Counted from the stretch's first letter, positions 23,971 to 34,110 are shown. The stretch is DNA of 48,779 nt from an uncultured Muribaculaceae bacterium (GCA_910576935.1 CAJTKG010000021.1:1-48779); one strand, 5' to 3'. Translations and numbers: made by a program. The notes: generated by a model from the letters alone, not told the origin.

Positions 23971-26871
23971 ATGAATCATCACATTATCAAATATATCAAC
24001 GCATTAAAATCAAGTTTCATAGCAGTGACGACGGCATTGTCGGCTTTGGTGACAGACATGCCGGCATCGGCCATAGGCCACCACTTCATCGACAACTTCA
24101 GCGATCTTTCCCTGGGGCAAGGCGGTCAGACATGGGACATCGGCGTCTTCGACGACAACCTTGTGTTCTTCGCCAACAAAGACGGCATCTACCGCTATGA
24201 CGGCAACCAATGGACGGCACACAGATTCAACAACGGTCTTGACGCCAGAGCCGTCTGCGCCGACCGAGAACACGAACGCATATATATCAGCGGCATCAAC
24301 GAATTCGGCTACCTGAGTCCCGACAAACGCGGCTTCATGAAGTATACCTGCCTTAGCGACAGCATAGGCGAAGACAGGCTGACCGGTAATATGTGGGGCA
24401 TCTATAACCACAACGACATCATCTTCGTACAGGCCGACCAAAGCATACTGCGCATCAGCGGGCGGCGTCACTCCACAATCAACTCGCCGGTCAAACTCGA
24501 CTGCTCGAACATGGTCAACGGTGTCCTCTACCTCGGCACCGAAGAAGGCCTCAAAATGCTTGTCGGCGATGCCATACTCACAGCCCACGGCACAGACGAA
24601 CTACGGGGCATGCGCATCAGGGGCATACTTCCATATGACGACCGGCTGCTGATCGTCACCGTCAACTCGGGCCTGTACAGTTATGACGGGCGTAACCTCT
24701 CGAAATTTGATGTCGCCGGCGATTTCATCAGCCATAACGAAATTTTCTGTGCCGCCGTCTCCGGCAAACGCTACCTCGCCCTCGGATCGATACTCAACGG
24801 TGTCGCAGTCGTAGATCTCACATCAGAGCGTACCACCATCTATGATCAAAGCCTCGGGCTTCAGGACAACACCGTGCTGTCGCTTGCTTTCGACCGGCGC
24901 GGCGATCTGTGGGTAGGCCTCGACAACGGCATCGACCGGATAAACCTGACCGATCCGGTAACAAAACTCATCAGTCCGGGGCAACGCATAGGTGCCGGAT
25001 ATGCCGCCATAACCCACAGGCACAAGATATATCTCGGCACAAACCGCGGACTATTCTGCTGCGACACGCCCACAGACAACAGCAGCATCTCACAACTTCG
25101 CAGCGTCGGCAACAACTACGGTCAGGTATGGGGTCTTGCCGAACTCGATGACAGGCTTTTCTGTCTCCACGACCGCGGCCTGATAGAAATAGACGGTGAG
25201 ACATCGCGCCGCATCGACGGCCTCAGCGGTGTGTGGCAGCTTTTGCCTGTCAAAGGGCATGACGGTCTCTGCTATGCAGGCACATACGCCGGCATCTCCC
25301 TGCTGAAACGCTCGGCCGACGGCGACTGGTCTCTTGCAGGCACCGTCGGCGGCCTCGACGACAGTGTTTATAATATGGCCCAGGACGCCGAAGGCCATGT
25401 ATGGTTTTTCAAAAGCGCGGTGGGGGCCGTACGTCTGAAAATCGATCTCGACGACATGAAAGTAGTCGAATCGAAATCTTACGGCATCGAAAAGGGTCTG
25501 CCGTCGGTCAATGACGTTTCGATAAGCGAGATTGACGACAACATACACTTCGCCACCTCCGAGGGAGCTTTCATCTACGACGCCGCCGGCGACACCATCG
25601 TGCGCGACACACCGCTCGAAAAGCGCATCGGCGTGCAAAGCCTCCTCAAAATATGGCGTGACAAAGATTATATATATGCCCTCACTCCACGCGAGATAAT
25701 ACGCTGTCGCGTAAGCCTTGCCGAAGACATACGGCGTCTGCCTGTCATACCCGAACACGCCCGTCCGCTGAATCTTTGCGTAGCCATGTTTGCCTTCGAC
25801 GACACGACGATGATATATCCCAACTACAGCGGCTATACCGTATTCAATTTCAGCAAAGTATACACACCCGACACCGACGGAACAGCAGGCGTCATAAACC
25901 ATATCAGAATGAAAAATGTCGAGGACTCCGTCATCGTCAGCAACTCATTTTCAAATCGCAACAAGGCGCTTCATATCTCTCATCGTAACAACTCGGTAGT
26001 CATCGAATTCAGCGCTCCCGACCGATACCTGTCAATGATAAAGGGCTACAGCTACCGACTCAACGACGCCCCGTGGAGCTCACCGTCGATGAATACCGTA
26101 AAAGAATACACCAATCTCGACGGCGGCGACTATGTCTTTGAAATCAAGACCTTGCTCATCGACGGGCGCGAACACATAAGCAGTGTAAGCTTTGAAGTAG
26201 AGCATCCGTGGTATCGGCGGCTATGGTTTATCGTATTGACTATTATTATATGTATTGCGACAGCGCTGTCGGCATTCTTAATGCTCAGGCGCCGAATCAA
26301 CTCGCGCCAACAGAGACTTATAAACGCAAAAGATGCATTCATCGCACGCCAGAAAGCCGAATTCGAGAGCATCGACGAAATGAAAGACCGCAAAATTGAC
26401 GAACTTGAAAAAGAAAACCTACATAATGAGCTCGAGCACAAATCTCAGGAAATCATCAACCTTCTGCTCAATCTCTCCAACAAAAACGAAGCCCTCATGT
26501 CGATCAAGGAAGAGATCAAAAATATCGGCGCCGGTCTCAAAGGCGATGCCGCCACGCGCAAATCGCTCATGATACTCCAGAGCAGCATCGAGGCGAGCCT
26601 TGAGTCGGGAAATGTGCTCGAACGCATCGAAAACGAATTCAACATCGTCCACAACAACTTCATCAAGAACATACGCTCGCAATATCCGGCCCTGACAACA
26701 AACGAGCTTCTGCTCTGCGCCTATATCAAGATGAATCTCGCCACCAAAGAAATCGCTCCGCTGATGAACATGTCAGTGCGCGGGGTCGAGACAATACGCT
26801 ACCGTATGCGCAAAAAACTCAATCTCGATAGAGAGGAATCACTGACCGACTTCCTGAATAAATTTAAGTGA
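23971..26871 (+). CDS. Membrane-spanning propeller/LuxR-type PUL regulator
   Basis: A 966-residue one-component sensor. After an N-terminal signal or anchor (about 12-33) comes a periplasmic part of repeated Reg_prop-type blades, for example DNTVLSLAFDRRGDLWVGLDNGI, then a Y_Y_Y domain (about 670-745) with KGYSYRLNDAPWS. One membrane helix follows (LWFIVLTIIICIATALSAFLML, about 750-771), then a cytoplasmic coiled coil (about 785-830). The C-terminal LuxR-like helix-turn-helix (about 905-960) has TTNELLLCAYIKMNLATKEI and MSVRGVETIRYRMRKKL. No histidine-kinase or receiver domain is present, unlike hybrid two-component PUL sensors. It sits directly before the GH16 gene and is the likely glycan-responsive activator of the locus. 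Confidence 0.88.
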   Translation: MNHHIIKYINALKSSFIAVTTALSALVTDMPASAIGHHFIDNFSDLSLGQGGQTWDIGVFDDNLVFFANKDGIYRYDGNQWTAHRFNNGLDARAVCADREHERIYISGINEFGYLSPDKRGFMKYTCLSDSIGEDRLTGNMWGIYNHNDIIFVQADQSILRISGRRHSTINSPVKLDCSNMVNGVLYLGTEEGLKMLVGDAILTAHGTDELRGMRIRGILPYDDRLLIVTVNSGLYSYDGRNLSKFDVAGDFISHNEIFCAAVSGKRYLALGSILNGVAVVDLTSERTTIYDQSLGLQDNTVLSLAFDRRGDLWVGLDNGIDRINLTDPVTKLISPGQRIGAGYAAITHRHKIYLGTNRGLFCCDTPTDNSSISQLRSVGNNYGQVWGLAELDDRLFCLHDRGLIEIDGETSRRIDGLSGVWQLLPVKGHDGLCYAGTYAGISLLKRSADGDWSLAGTVGGLDDSVYNMAQDAEGHVWFFKSAVGAVRLKIDLDDMKVVESKSYGIEKGLPSVNDVSISEIDDNIHFATSEGAFIYDAAGDTIVRDTPLEKRIGVQSLLKIWRDKDYIYALTPREIIRCRVSLAEDIRRLPVIPEHARPLNLCVAMFAFDDTTMIYPNYSGYTVFNFSKVYTPDTDGTAGVINHIRMKNVEDSVIVSNSFSNRNKALHISHRNNSVVIEFSAPDRYLSMIKGYSYRLNDAPWSSPSMNTVKEYTNLDGGDYVFEIKTLLIDGREHISSVSFEVEHPWYRRLWFIVLTIIICIATALSAFLMLRRRINSRQQRLINAKDAFIARQKAEFESIDEMKDRKIDELEKENLHNELEHKSQEIINLLLNLSNKNEALMSIKEEIKNIGAGLKGDAATRKSLMILQSSIEASLESGNVLERIENEFNIVHNNFIKNIRSQYPALTTNELLLCAYIKMNLATKEIAPLMNMSVRGVETIRYRMRKKLNLDREESLTDFLNKFK

Positions 26872-26962
26872 TTTTATCATACCTCAAAAAAATGATGTTT
26901 TAAAACATGACGAAATAAGACTAAAATACAATCTATTGTTTATCACACAATTAACAATAAGC

Positions 26963-27003
26963 GACGAATTAATGACGTATTCAAAAATGTTGCTTGACGT
27001 ATT
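26963..27003 (+). promoter_or_regulatory. Phased repeats, candidate PUL operator
   Basis: GACGAATT (26963-26970), GACGTATT (26974-26981) and GACGTATT (26996-27003) start 11 and 22 bases apart, so all lie on the same DNA face. They sit roughly 55-95 bases upstream of the predicted start of the GH16 transcript, a usual place for an activator. Confidence 0.5.
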
Positions 27004-27020
27004 ATTGAATAGTTAAAATT

Positions 27021-27052
27021 CTTGACATCGCATCTTTCAAAACTTAAATTTG
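27021..27052 (+). promoter_or_regulatory. Promoter of the GH16-to-SGBP operon
   Basis: CTTG (27021-27024), 20 bases, TAAATTTG (27045-27052): the -7 box matches the phylum consensus and the -33 box differs by one base. Transcription would start near 27059, leaving a leader of about 50 bases before the GH16 ATG. Confidence 0.65.
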
Positions 27053-27110
27053 CGAAAAATATTTACCTAACCTTAATGATACGACAGCATCTTTAACCTT
27101 AAACATTGAC

Positions 27111-28466
27111 ATGATTCGTACTTATTTAATTGTATCACTCGCAGCCATCGGTTTTATCGGATGCGGCAACTCAAAAGATGAGCCCACCCCCCCCGATAAC
27201 AATACAACAATCTCAGTATCAGAGAGTAATATCGAAGCCGAGGCTAAATCACAAACTATTACATTTACAGTCACATCCACAGCCAACTGGGATATCAAAT
27301 CAGATGTCGACTGGTGTAAACTGTTCCCGTCGGGTGGCATCAAAAATCAAACGACCGAAGTCACCGCCACCGTCACGGCAAACACGTCTATGGAAGTCCG
27401 CACTGCCACCGTGACAATCACCGGCGGCGGCAAATCGCAGAATGTCACAATCAAACAGAATCCCACGGCACAGGTAGCTTTGAGTGTAAAATCACTCTCG
27501 GCGGGCGCACAACGGTCTGAAATCAGCTTCACCGTCACATCAAACACATCTTATAATATAAGCAGCTCGGCCACGTGGCTGAAACTCGGCGACACCAAAG
27601 GCGACGCCGGAGAGAAAACCTTCAAGGCCACAGTAGACGAGAACAGCGGCAACGCAACGCGCGAAGCGACGATAACCGTGGCCTACGGCGACGAATCGCA
27701 AGAAATAAAAGTCACACAGCTGAGCGACTTCGTCAACACACCCGATGGGTACACCCTTGTCTGGAGCGACGAGTTCAACGATCCGAAATTCGATATGCCC
27801 GACGAAAGTCAATGGTGGTATGAAGTATGGGCACCCGGCTATGTCAACAATGAGCTCCAGCGTTATGTCGCCGGCAAAAAGGGTGACAAAAAGACTGCCG
27901 AAATCAGCAACGGCATCCTTAAAATACACGCTATCAAAGACGGCAACGAAGTCATATCGGCCCGCGTCAACACCAAGGAAAGCTGGACTTACGGTTACTT
28001 CGAAGCGCGCCTCAAGCTGCCCAAAGGCAAAGGCACGTGGCCCGCATTCTGGATGATGCCCAAGCAGGACGGCGCATGGCCCGCCTGCGGCGAGATCGAC
28101 ATCATGGAGGAAGTCGGCTATCACCCAAACTACACCTCGTCGTCGATACACTGCGCGGCCTATAATCACGTCATGGGCACACAGCGTACTGCCGAAGTGC
28201 TCACTACCGGAGCCGAAGACGAGTTTCATGTCTACGCTCTCGAATGGACGGAAGATTATATCCGCACCTATGTCGACGGCAAACAGCTGCTCAACTTCGC
28301 CAACGACAAAAAAGGCAATAACGACACATGGCCTTTCAATAAACCGTTCTATCTCAAACTCAACCTTGCATGGGGTGGAGACTGGGGAGGCGCAATGGGC
28401 GTCGACGAGAGCTTCCTTCCCGCCACATACGAAATCGACTATGTCAGAGTCTTCAAAAAGAACTGA
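27111..28466 (+). CDS. GH16 beta-glucanase lipoprotein with two BACON domains
   Basis: A 451-residue surface or periplasmic endo-glucanase. The lipoprotein signal is MIRTYLIVSLAAIGFIGC. Two BACON domains follow (about 35-118 and 120-205), each closing with a VTIKQN or KVTQLS strand, which in Bacteroidetes space the enzyme from the membrane or bind glycan. The GH16 domain (about 212-451) has the ExDxxE active site GEIDIMEEVG, with Glu328 as nucleophile, Asp330 and Glu333 as acid/base, plus AFWMMP and the closing YEIDYVRVF. The pattern is laminarinase-like, so beta-1,3- or mixed-linkage glucan is the likely target. It is the first gene of the operon. Confidence 0.93.
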   Translation: MIRTYLIVSLAAIGFIGCGNSKDEPTPPDNNTTISVSESNIEAEAKSQTITFTVTSTANWDIKSDVDWCKLFPSGGIKNQTTEVTATVTANTSMEVRTATVTITGGGKSQNVTIKQNPTAQVALSVKSLSAGAQRSEISFTVTSNTSYNISSSATWLKLGDTKGDAGEKTFKATVDENSGNATREATITVAYGDESQEIKVTQLSDFVNTPDGYTLVWSDEFNDPKFDMPDESQWWYEVWAPGYVNNELQRYVAGKKGDKKTAEISNGILKIHAIKDGNEVISARVNTKESWTYGYFEARLKLPKGKGTWPAFWMMPKQDGAWPACGEIDIMEEVGYHPNYTSSSIHCAAYNHVMGTQRTAEVLTTGAEDEFHVYALEWTEDYIRTYVDGKQLLNFANDKKGNNDTWPFNKPFYLKLNLAWGGDWGGAMGVDESFLPATYEIDYVRVFKKN

Positions 28467-28538
28467 CTTATACAACTTCATTCGCACCTATACAATTTCA
28501 CTTATAAATAATAATTGGTTTTAGAAGTTTGGCCCCAT

Positions 28539-28578
28539 GGTCACGGGCGCAGGTCTTTGCAAGGCGGCGCCCGCGACC
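28539..28578 (+). repeat. Intercistronic hairpin between GH16 and GH3
   Basis: GGTCACGGGCGC (28539-28550) pairs with GCGCCCGCGACC (28567-28578) with one mismatch. CCCC (28533-28536) and GGGG (28583-28586) can extend the stem. No T-run follows. It lies in a 159-base gap inside an otherwise continuous operon and could be an mRNA stability or processing element. Confidence 0.6.
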
Positions 28579-28625
28579 GCAAGGGGAAAAACATCCGTTC
28601 TATTTTTCATCACGACCTTAAAACC

Positions 28626-30911
28626 ATGAACATCAAGCAAACGACATATCTTACTGTCTGCGTGGCCCTCGCCATGGGCATCACGGCGTCATGCACCGGC
28701 AAAAACGACAGCGACGCGATATACAAAGACAGCACCCGACCGGTCGAAGAACGTGTCAACGACCTGTTGTCACGTATGACCGTAGATGAAAAGATCGGTC
28801 AGCTCAACCAGCGCAGTTTCTTTGTCGCCGAGGGTGACAACGATTTTTTCGGCCCCGGCATCGAGAACGGCATCATCGGCTCGCTACTCAACGTACCGTC
28901 GGCCGAGCTCTCCGACTCGCTTCAGAAGATAGCCGTGACACGCAGCCGTCTGGGAATACCGCTCCTCATCGCCCGCGACGTCATACACGGCTATAAGACG
29001 ATAATGCCCATACCACTGGGACAGGCCGCGACATTCGACACTGCTGTCGTCGCCGACGGCGCCCGCGTGGCGGCTGTCGAAGCCTCGAGCGACGGCATAC
29101 GCTGGACATTCGCCCCGATGATCGACATATCCCGCGACCCGCGCTGGGGACGCATAGCCGAAAGCTTCGGCGAAGACGTATATCTCACATCGCACATGGG
29201 CCGCGCCATGGTCAGAGGCTTTCAGGGCGACGACAATGCCGCTTCCTCGTCGATAGCCGCCTGCGCCAAACACTTCGTGGGATATGGGGCCTCGCAAGCC
29301 GGACGCGACTATAACTCAACATACATCCCCGAACGTCAGTTGCGTGAGATCTATCTCACACCTTTCGAGGAAGTATGTAAAGAAGGCTGCCTGACATACA
29401 TGTCGTCGTTCAACGACAACGACGGCATACCGGCCTCGGGCAACCGCCACGTACTCACCGATATACTGCGCGGCGAGTGGAACTTCGACGGTTTTGTCGT
29501 CTCTGACTGGGCGAGCGTGGCCGAGATGATCAACCACGGCTTCTGCGCCGACCGACGCGACGCCGCCCGCAAAGGCTTCACCGCCGGTGTCGACATGGAG
29601 ATGGAGAGCGGCACATATCTCGAACACATCAAATCGCTCATCGACGAAGGCGCCGTCAGCATGGACGACATCGACCGCTCTGTGGCCAATATATTAAGAG
29701 TCAAATTCCGCCTCGGTCTATTCGAGAATCCCTACATCGTCAACCCGCAGAGTGTCAAATACTGCAAGGAACATCTCGACGTCGCACGCCGCGCCGCACT
29801 CGAGAGTGTCATCATGCTCAAGAACGAAAATGCGACGCTGCCCCTCGACAGCAACCGGGTAAAACGCATCCTCGTCACCGGCCCGATGGCCCACGCACCC
29901 CACGACCAACTCGGCACCTGGGTATTCGACGGCGAAAAAGACCACACCGTCACTTTGGCCGACGCCCTGCGCGACCAATATGGCAACAAGATCGACATAA
30001 TCTATGAACCGGGGCTGAAATACAGCCGCGAACGCTCTGACACAGGCATCGCCCGTGCAGTCGCCGCCGCCCGCAACGCCGACGTCGTCATCGCCGCCGT
30101 AGGCGAGGAGTCGATACTCTCGGGTGAGGCACACAGCGTGGCCGACCTCAACCTCGTAGGCGACCAAAGCCGGCTCATCGCCGAACTTGCCAAAACCGGC
30201 AAACCCCTCATAACCGTCATCATGGCCGGCCGGCCGCTGACCATAGGGCGCGAAGCCGACGCATCAGATGCCCTGCTCTATGCCTTCCATCCCGGCACAA
30301 TGGGCGGTCCGGCTCTCGCAGACCTCATATTCGGTGTCGAAAGCCCCTCGGGCAAGGCCCCCGTGACATTTGTCAAGCATGTAGGCCAGGTGCCGACATA
30401 TTACAGCCGCAATAATACGGGGCGCCCCGCCTCAGGTTCGGAGACCTTGATCGACGACATCGATCTTGAGGCCGGACAGACTTCATTAGGCTGCACATCG
30501 TTCTGGCTCGACGCAGGTTTCGGACCGCTCTATCCCTTCGGCTACGGTCTGAGCTACGGCAAGTTTGACTACAGCGACCTCAGCCTCGACAAAGAAGTCT
30601 ACGGCAGCGACGACACCATCGCCGTCAGCTTCCGACTCACTAACAGCGACAAGCGCAAGGCCACCGAAGTCGCCCAGCTATATGTCACAGACAAAGTAGG
30701 CTCGGTGACACGCCCGGTGCGTGAGCTCAAGGGCTTCAGACGCGTCACCCTTGCCCCGGGCGAAAGCGCCGAGGTCAGATTCGAGTTGCCCGTCAGCGAT
30801 CTCGCCTTCTACGGCATCGACATGACCCGCTCTGTCGAACCCGGCGAATTTGCCCTCGCCGTCGGCGGAGACAGCGACTGCCGGCTGTCAAAGAACTTTG
30901 AAATAAAGTAA
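28626..30911 (+). CDS. bglX: GH3 beta-glucosidase lipoprotein
   Basis: A 761-residue family 3 glycoside hydrolase that removes terminal glucose from oligosaccharides, here expected to act on the products of the GH16 enzyme. The signal is a lipoprotein type (MNIKQTTYLTVCVALAMGITASC). The catalytic (beta/alpha)8 domain has KHFVGYG and the nucleophile Asp294 in FVVSDWASV. The second sandwich domain has GLKYSRERSDTG and AVGEESILSGEA with the acid/base region. A C-terminal fibronectin III-like domain includes VAQLYVTDKVGSVTRPVRELKGF. The ATG at 28626 is chosen because it starts the lipoprotein signal; the frame extends 37 codons further up. BglX-type length. The symbol is by family only. Confidence 0.93.
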   Translation: MNIKQTTYLTVCVALAMGITASCTGKNDSDAIYKDSTRPVEERVNDLLSRMTVDEKIGQLNQRSFFVAEGDNDFFGPGIENGIIGSLLNVPSAELSDSLQKIAVTRSRLGIPLLIARDVIHGYKTIMPIPLGQAATFDTAVVADGARVAAVEASSDGIRWTFAPMIDISRDPRWGRIAESFGEDVYLTSHMGRAMVRGFQGDDNAASSSIAACAKHFVGYGASQAGRDYNSTYIPERQLREIYLTPFEEVCKEGCLTYMSSFNDNDGIPASGNRHVLTDILRGEWNFDGFVVSDWASVAEMINHGFCADRRDAARKGFTAGVDMEMESGTYLEHIKSLIDEGAVSMDDIDRSVANILRVKFRLGLFENPYIVNPQSVKYCKEHLDVARRAALESVIMLKNENATLPLDSNRVKRILVTGPMAHAPHDQLGTWVFDGEKDHTVTLADALRDQYGNKIDIIYEPGLKYSRERSDTGIARAVAAARNADVVIAAVGEESILSGEAHSVADLNLVGDQSRLIAELAKTGKPLITVIMAGRPLTIGREADASDALLYAFHPGTMGGPALADLIFGVESPSGKAPVTFVKHVGQVPTYYSRNNTGRPASGSETLIDDIDLEAGQTSLGCTSFWLDAGFGPLYPFGYGLSYGKFDYSDLSLDKEVYGSDDTIAVSFRLTNSDKRKATEVAQLYVTDKVGSVTRPVRELKGFRRVTLAPGESAEVRFELPVSDLAFYGIDMTRSVEPGEFALAVGGDSDCRLSKNFEIK

Positions 30912-30957
30912 AAATCAACATAACTATTCAACTAATCTATTACCTAATCCTTTTGTA

Positions 30958-33900
30958 ATGAAAAAACTATCATTATTCCTAATCAGCCTTCTGACAGTGC
31001 TGAACGTGATGGCCCAGGACATCAGCGTGACAGGTACTGTCACCTCGGCTACCGATAACGAGCCGGTTATCGGTGCCAGTGTCATGGTAAAAGGACAACC
31101 CGGTGTCGGTGTCACCACCGACATTGACGGCAACTTCACTATCAAGGTGCCCGTCAAGACCGTCCTTGTTGTCAGCTCAGTAGGCTTCCAGAGCCGTGAA
31201 GTAACCGCCGCTGCCGAAGGTCAGCATCTGACGGTCATTCTCTCTGAAGACTCTAAAGTTCTTGACGACGTCGTAGTCATCGGCTACGGTGTCCAGAAAA
31301 AGAGCGTCGTGACAGCCGCGATTTCAAAAATCGACAACGACGAACTCGCCGTCACATCGCCCGTGCGTATGGACAACGCTCTCAAAGGCCTCACCTCGGG
31401 TGTGACAGTCACCTCGTCGTCTGGCCAGCCCGGCGCCGCCGCCCGTGTGCGTGTGCGCGGTATCGGTACTATCAATAACTCCGAGCCCCTCTACATCGTC
31501 GACGGTATGCCTATCGAGGGCGGTCTCGACTACCTCAACCCCAACGACATCCAGTCTATCGAGGTTCTCAAAGATGCGGCATCGGGTGCTGTCTACGGTG
31601 CACGTGCGGCAAACGGTGTCATCCTCGTCACTACCAAAAACGGTCAGAAAGGCCGCACCAACATCACCTATGACTTCTCATACGGCTGGCAGAGCGCATG
31701 GAAACACCGTGACGTTCTCGACGCCACCGAGTATGCAATCATGATGAACGAAGGCTCTCTCAACGCCGGCATCGCCGCCCCCTACGCCAACCCCTACTCT
31801 TACGGCAAGGGATTCGACTGGCAGAACGCCGTCTTCAACGACAACGCCCCGGTGATGAACCATCAGGTCAGCCTCAGCGGCGCGAGCGACAAGGTCAACT
31901 ACTTCCTCTCACTCGGCTACTACACCCAGGACGGTATCGTCGGCGGTAACTTCGACCGCTCAAATTACGAGCGTCTCACCTTGCGCAGCAACAACATCTA
32001 CACCGTCTTCGACGAAGCCAAAAACCGCAGCTTCCTCAACAATCTGAAGGTCACAGTCAACGCATCATACGCCCGCATCAAAAGCCGCGGCATCGAGACC
32101 AACTCGACATGGGGCTCACCCCTCGGCTCGGCCCTGTCGATATCACCGATGCTGACACCCTACCTCGAAGGCGACCTCGCCAAACAGCAGGCCGACTACT
32201 ATGCAGGCAACACCAACTATGTACCCCTATACGGCAAAAACGGCCTGCTCCTGACCAACCCCGAAGTCTTCGGCAACTACCAGGAAATGTCAAACCCGAT
32301 CGCCAACATGTCGCTTCCCGCAAGCAAGGGCTGGAGTCACAAATTTGTCGGCAACTTCATCGGCGAACTCCAGATATGGGACAGCATCAAATACCGCATC
32401 AGCTACGGCGCCGACCTCAGCTTCTGGGGCAACGACGGCTATGACAAGCCTTACTACCTCCGCTCAGGCTCAAGCAAGACATTCTCTACAGCCTACTCAC
32501 AACGCAACATGGGTCTTGTATGGCAGATCGAAAACATCCTGAGCTACGACAAGAGCATCAAAGAGCACAACTTCTCTGTCCTCCTGGGCCAGTCGGCCAA
32601 ACAGAGTTCGGGCAACTACCTCTACGGTTCGCGCAACCACATCACAGATTTAAGCCGTCCCTACATCAACGCCTCGACAGGCCTCGCCGAAGACGGCGAC
32701 ATGACCTCGGGCGGCGCTCCCAACATCAAATCAAAACTCGCATCGCTCTTTGCCCGCGTAAGCTACGACTACGACGCACGCTACATGTTCCAGGCCACTA
32801 TCCGCCGCGACGGCTCGAGCCGCTTCGGTTCAAACAACCATTGGGCCACATTCCCCTCTTTCTCACTGGGCTGGAACCTCACCAACGAGCCCTACATGCA
32901 GAAACGTCCCGAATGGTGGACATCGACCAAGGTTCGCTTCAGCTGGGGTAAGAACGGTAACGAGAACATCGACGACCTGCTCTTTATCGCCCTCGCCACT
33001 TCAGGCAACAACGCCATCTTCGGCCGCGACGAGTCTGTCATCAACGGTGTGAAAGCATCGGTGCTCCCCAACAAAAACCTCAAATGGGAAGAATCGACCC
33101 AGACCGACGTCGGCATCGACCTCGGCCTATTCAACAACGCCTTAACTTTCAGCATCGACTATTATAAGAAACGCACAACAGGCATGCTTATGAACATGCA
33201 GGTGCCCGCCTACGTCGGCGAATCCGTCCCCGTCGGCAACGTCGGCAAGATGGACAACTCGGGTGTCGAGATGGAAGCCAATTACCGCCACAACTTCGGT
33301 GACTTCACCTTCAACATCGGCGGCAACCTCACCTATCTCAAGAACAAACTCATCGACTACGGCAACGAACAAGGCTGGGCCAACCTCGACTCATTCCAGG
33401 GCACAGGCTCTATCAGCCGCGCCGAAAACGGCCAGCCCTTCCCCTTCTTCTACGGCTACAAGACAGACGGCATCCTCCAGAACCAGGCCGAGGCCGACGC
33501 CTATAATGCCAAATACGGAGACACAGCCGTTCCCGGCGACGTACGTTTCGTCGACGTAAACGGCGACGGCGCAATCAACGAAGACGACCGCACAAAGATC
33601 GGCAAAGGCATGCCCGACTGGACTTATGGCTTCAACCTCGGTCTTCAGTGGAAAGGCATCGCCCTCAACGCCATGTTCCAAGGCACATGGGGTAACGACA
33701 TCTACGACGCGACCCGCCGTACAGACGCCCTCGCTTCAAACCTTCCCTCGTGGATGCTCGGCCGCTGGACAGGCGAAGGCACATCAAACCGCATTCCCCG
33801 CTTCGTCCGCGGCGACAGCCGCAACTGGCAGTCGTCAGACCTCCTGGTCTATGACGGCGACTACTTCCGCCTGAAAAACATCGTTCTGAGCTACACGCTG

Positions 33901-34092
33901 CCTACCGACCTCACACGTCGTGTCGCCGTGCAGAACTTCAGAGTCTATGTTTCGGCCGAAAACCTCTTCACTTGCACCAAATATCACGGCTTCGATCCCG
34001 AAATCTCGTCAGGCGGCACATCGCTCGGCATCGACTACGGCGTCTATCCTCAGCCGCGCATCTGGACAGTAGGTTTCAATATCCAGTTCTAA
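30958..34092 (+). CDS. susC: SusC-like TonB-dependent transporter
   Basis: A 1044-residue outer-membrane importer for the oligosaccharides bound by SusD, powered by TonB. A signal (to about MAQ, residue 20) is followed by a carboxypeptidase-D-like regulatory domain (about 24-98). The TonB-dependent plug has VVVIGYGVQKK, a GQPGAAARVRVRGIGTINNS stretch, PLYIVDG, DAASGAVYGARAANGVILVTTK, and then a barrel ending in the aromatic residue of NIQF. Length is usual for SusC. It starts 46 bases after GH3, and SusD starts 18 bases after it, as in nearly all such loci. Confidence 0.97.
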   Translation: MKKLSLFLISLLTVLNVMAQDISVTGTVTSATDNEPVIGASVMVKGQPGVGVTTDIDGNFTIKVPVKTVLVVSSVGFQSREVTAAAEGQHLTVILSEDSKVLDDVVVIGYGVQKKSVVTAAISKIDNDELAVTSPVRMDNALKGLTSGVTVTSSSGQPGAAARVRVRGIGTINNSEPLYIVDGMPIEGGLDYLNPNDIQSIEVLKDAASGAVYGARAANGVILVTTKNGQKGRTNITYDFSYGWQSAWKHRDVLDATEYAIMMNEGSLNAGIAAPYANPYSYGKGFDWQNAVFNDNAPVMNHQVSLSGASDKVNYFLSLGYYTQDGIVGGNFDRSNYERLTLRSNNIYTVFDEAKNRSFLNNLKVTVNASYARIKSRGIETNSTWGSPLGSALSISPMLTPYLEGDLAKQQADYYAGNTNYVPLYGKNGLLLTNPEVFGNYQEMSNPIANMSLPASKGWSHKFVGNFIGELQIWDSIKYRISYGADLSFWGNDGYDKPYYLRSGSSKTFSTAYSQRNMGLVWQIENILSYDKSIKEHNFSVLLGQSAKQSSGNYLYGSRNHITDLSRPYINASTGLAEDGDMTSGGAPNIKSKLASLFARVSYDYDARYMFQATIRRDGSSRFGSNNHWATFPSFSLGWNLTNEPYMQKRPEWWTSTKVRFSWGKNGNENIDDLLFIALATSGNNAIFGRDESVINGVKASVLPNKNLKWEESTQTDVGIDLGLFNNALTFSIDYYKKRTTGMLMNMQVPAYVGESVPVGNVGKMDNSGVEMEANYRHNFGDFTFNIGGNLTYLKNKLIDYGNEQGWANLDSFQGTGSISRAENGQPFPFFYGYKTDGILQNQAEADAYNAKYGDTAVPGDVRFVDVNGDGAINEDDRTKIGKGMPDWTYGFNLGLQWKGIALNAMFQGTWGNDIYDATRRTDALASNLPSWMLGRWTGEGTSNRIPRFVRGDSRNWQSSDLLVYDGDYFRLKNIVLSYTLPTDLTRRVAVQNFRVYVSAENLFTCTKYHGFDPEISSGGTSLGIDYGVYPQPRIWTVGFNIQF

Positions 34093-34110
34093 TCTTTTGA
34101 TAATACCGCA

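Noticed and set aside
27540..28487. Minus-strand open frame of 315 residues in the GH16 gene
   Set aside because: The plus strand has the lipoprotein signal, BACON domains and GH16 active site; the long reverse frame comes from GC-rich codon use.
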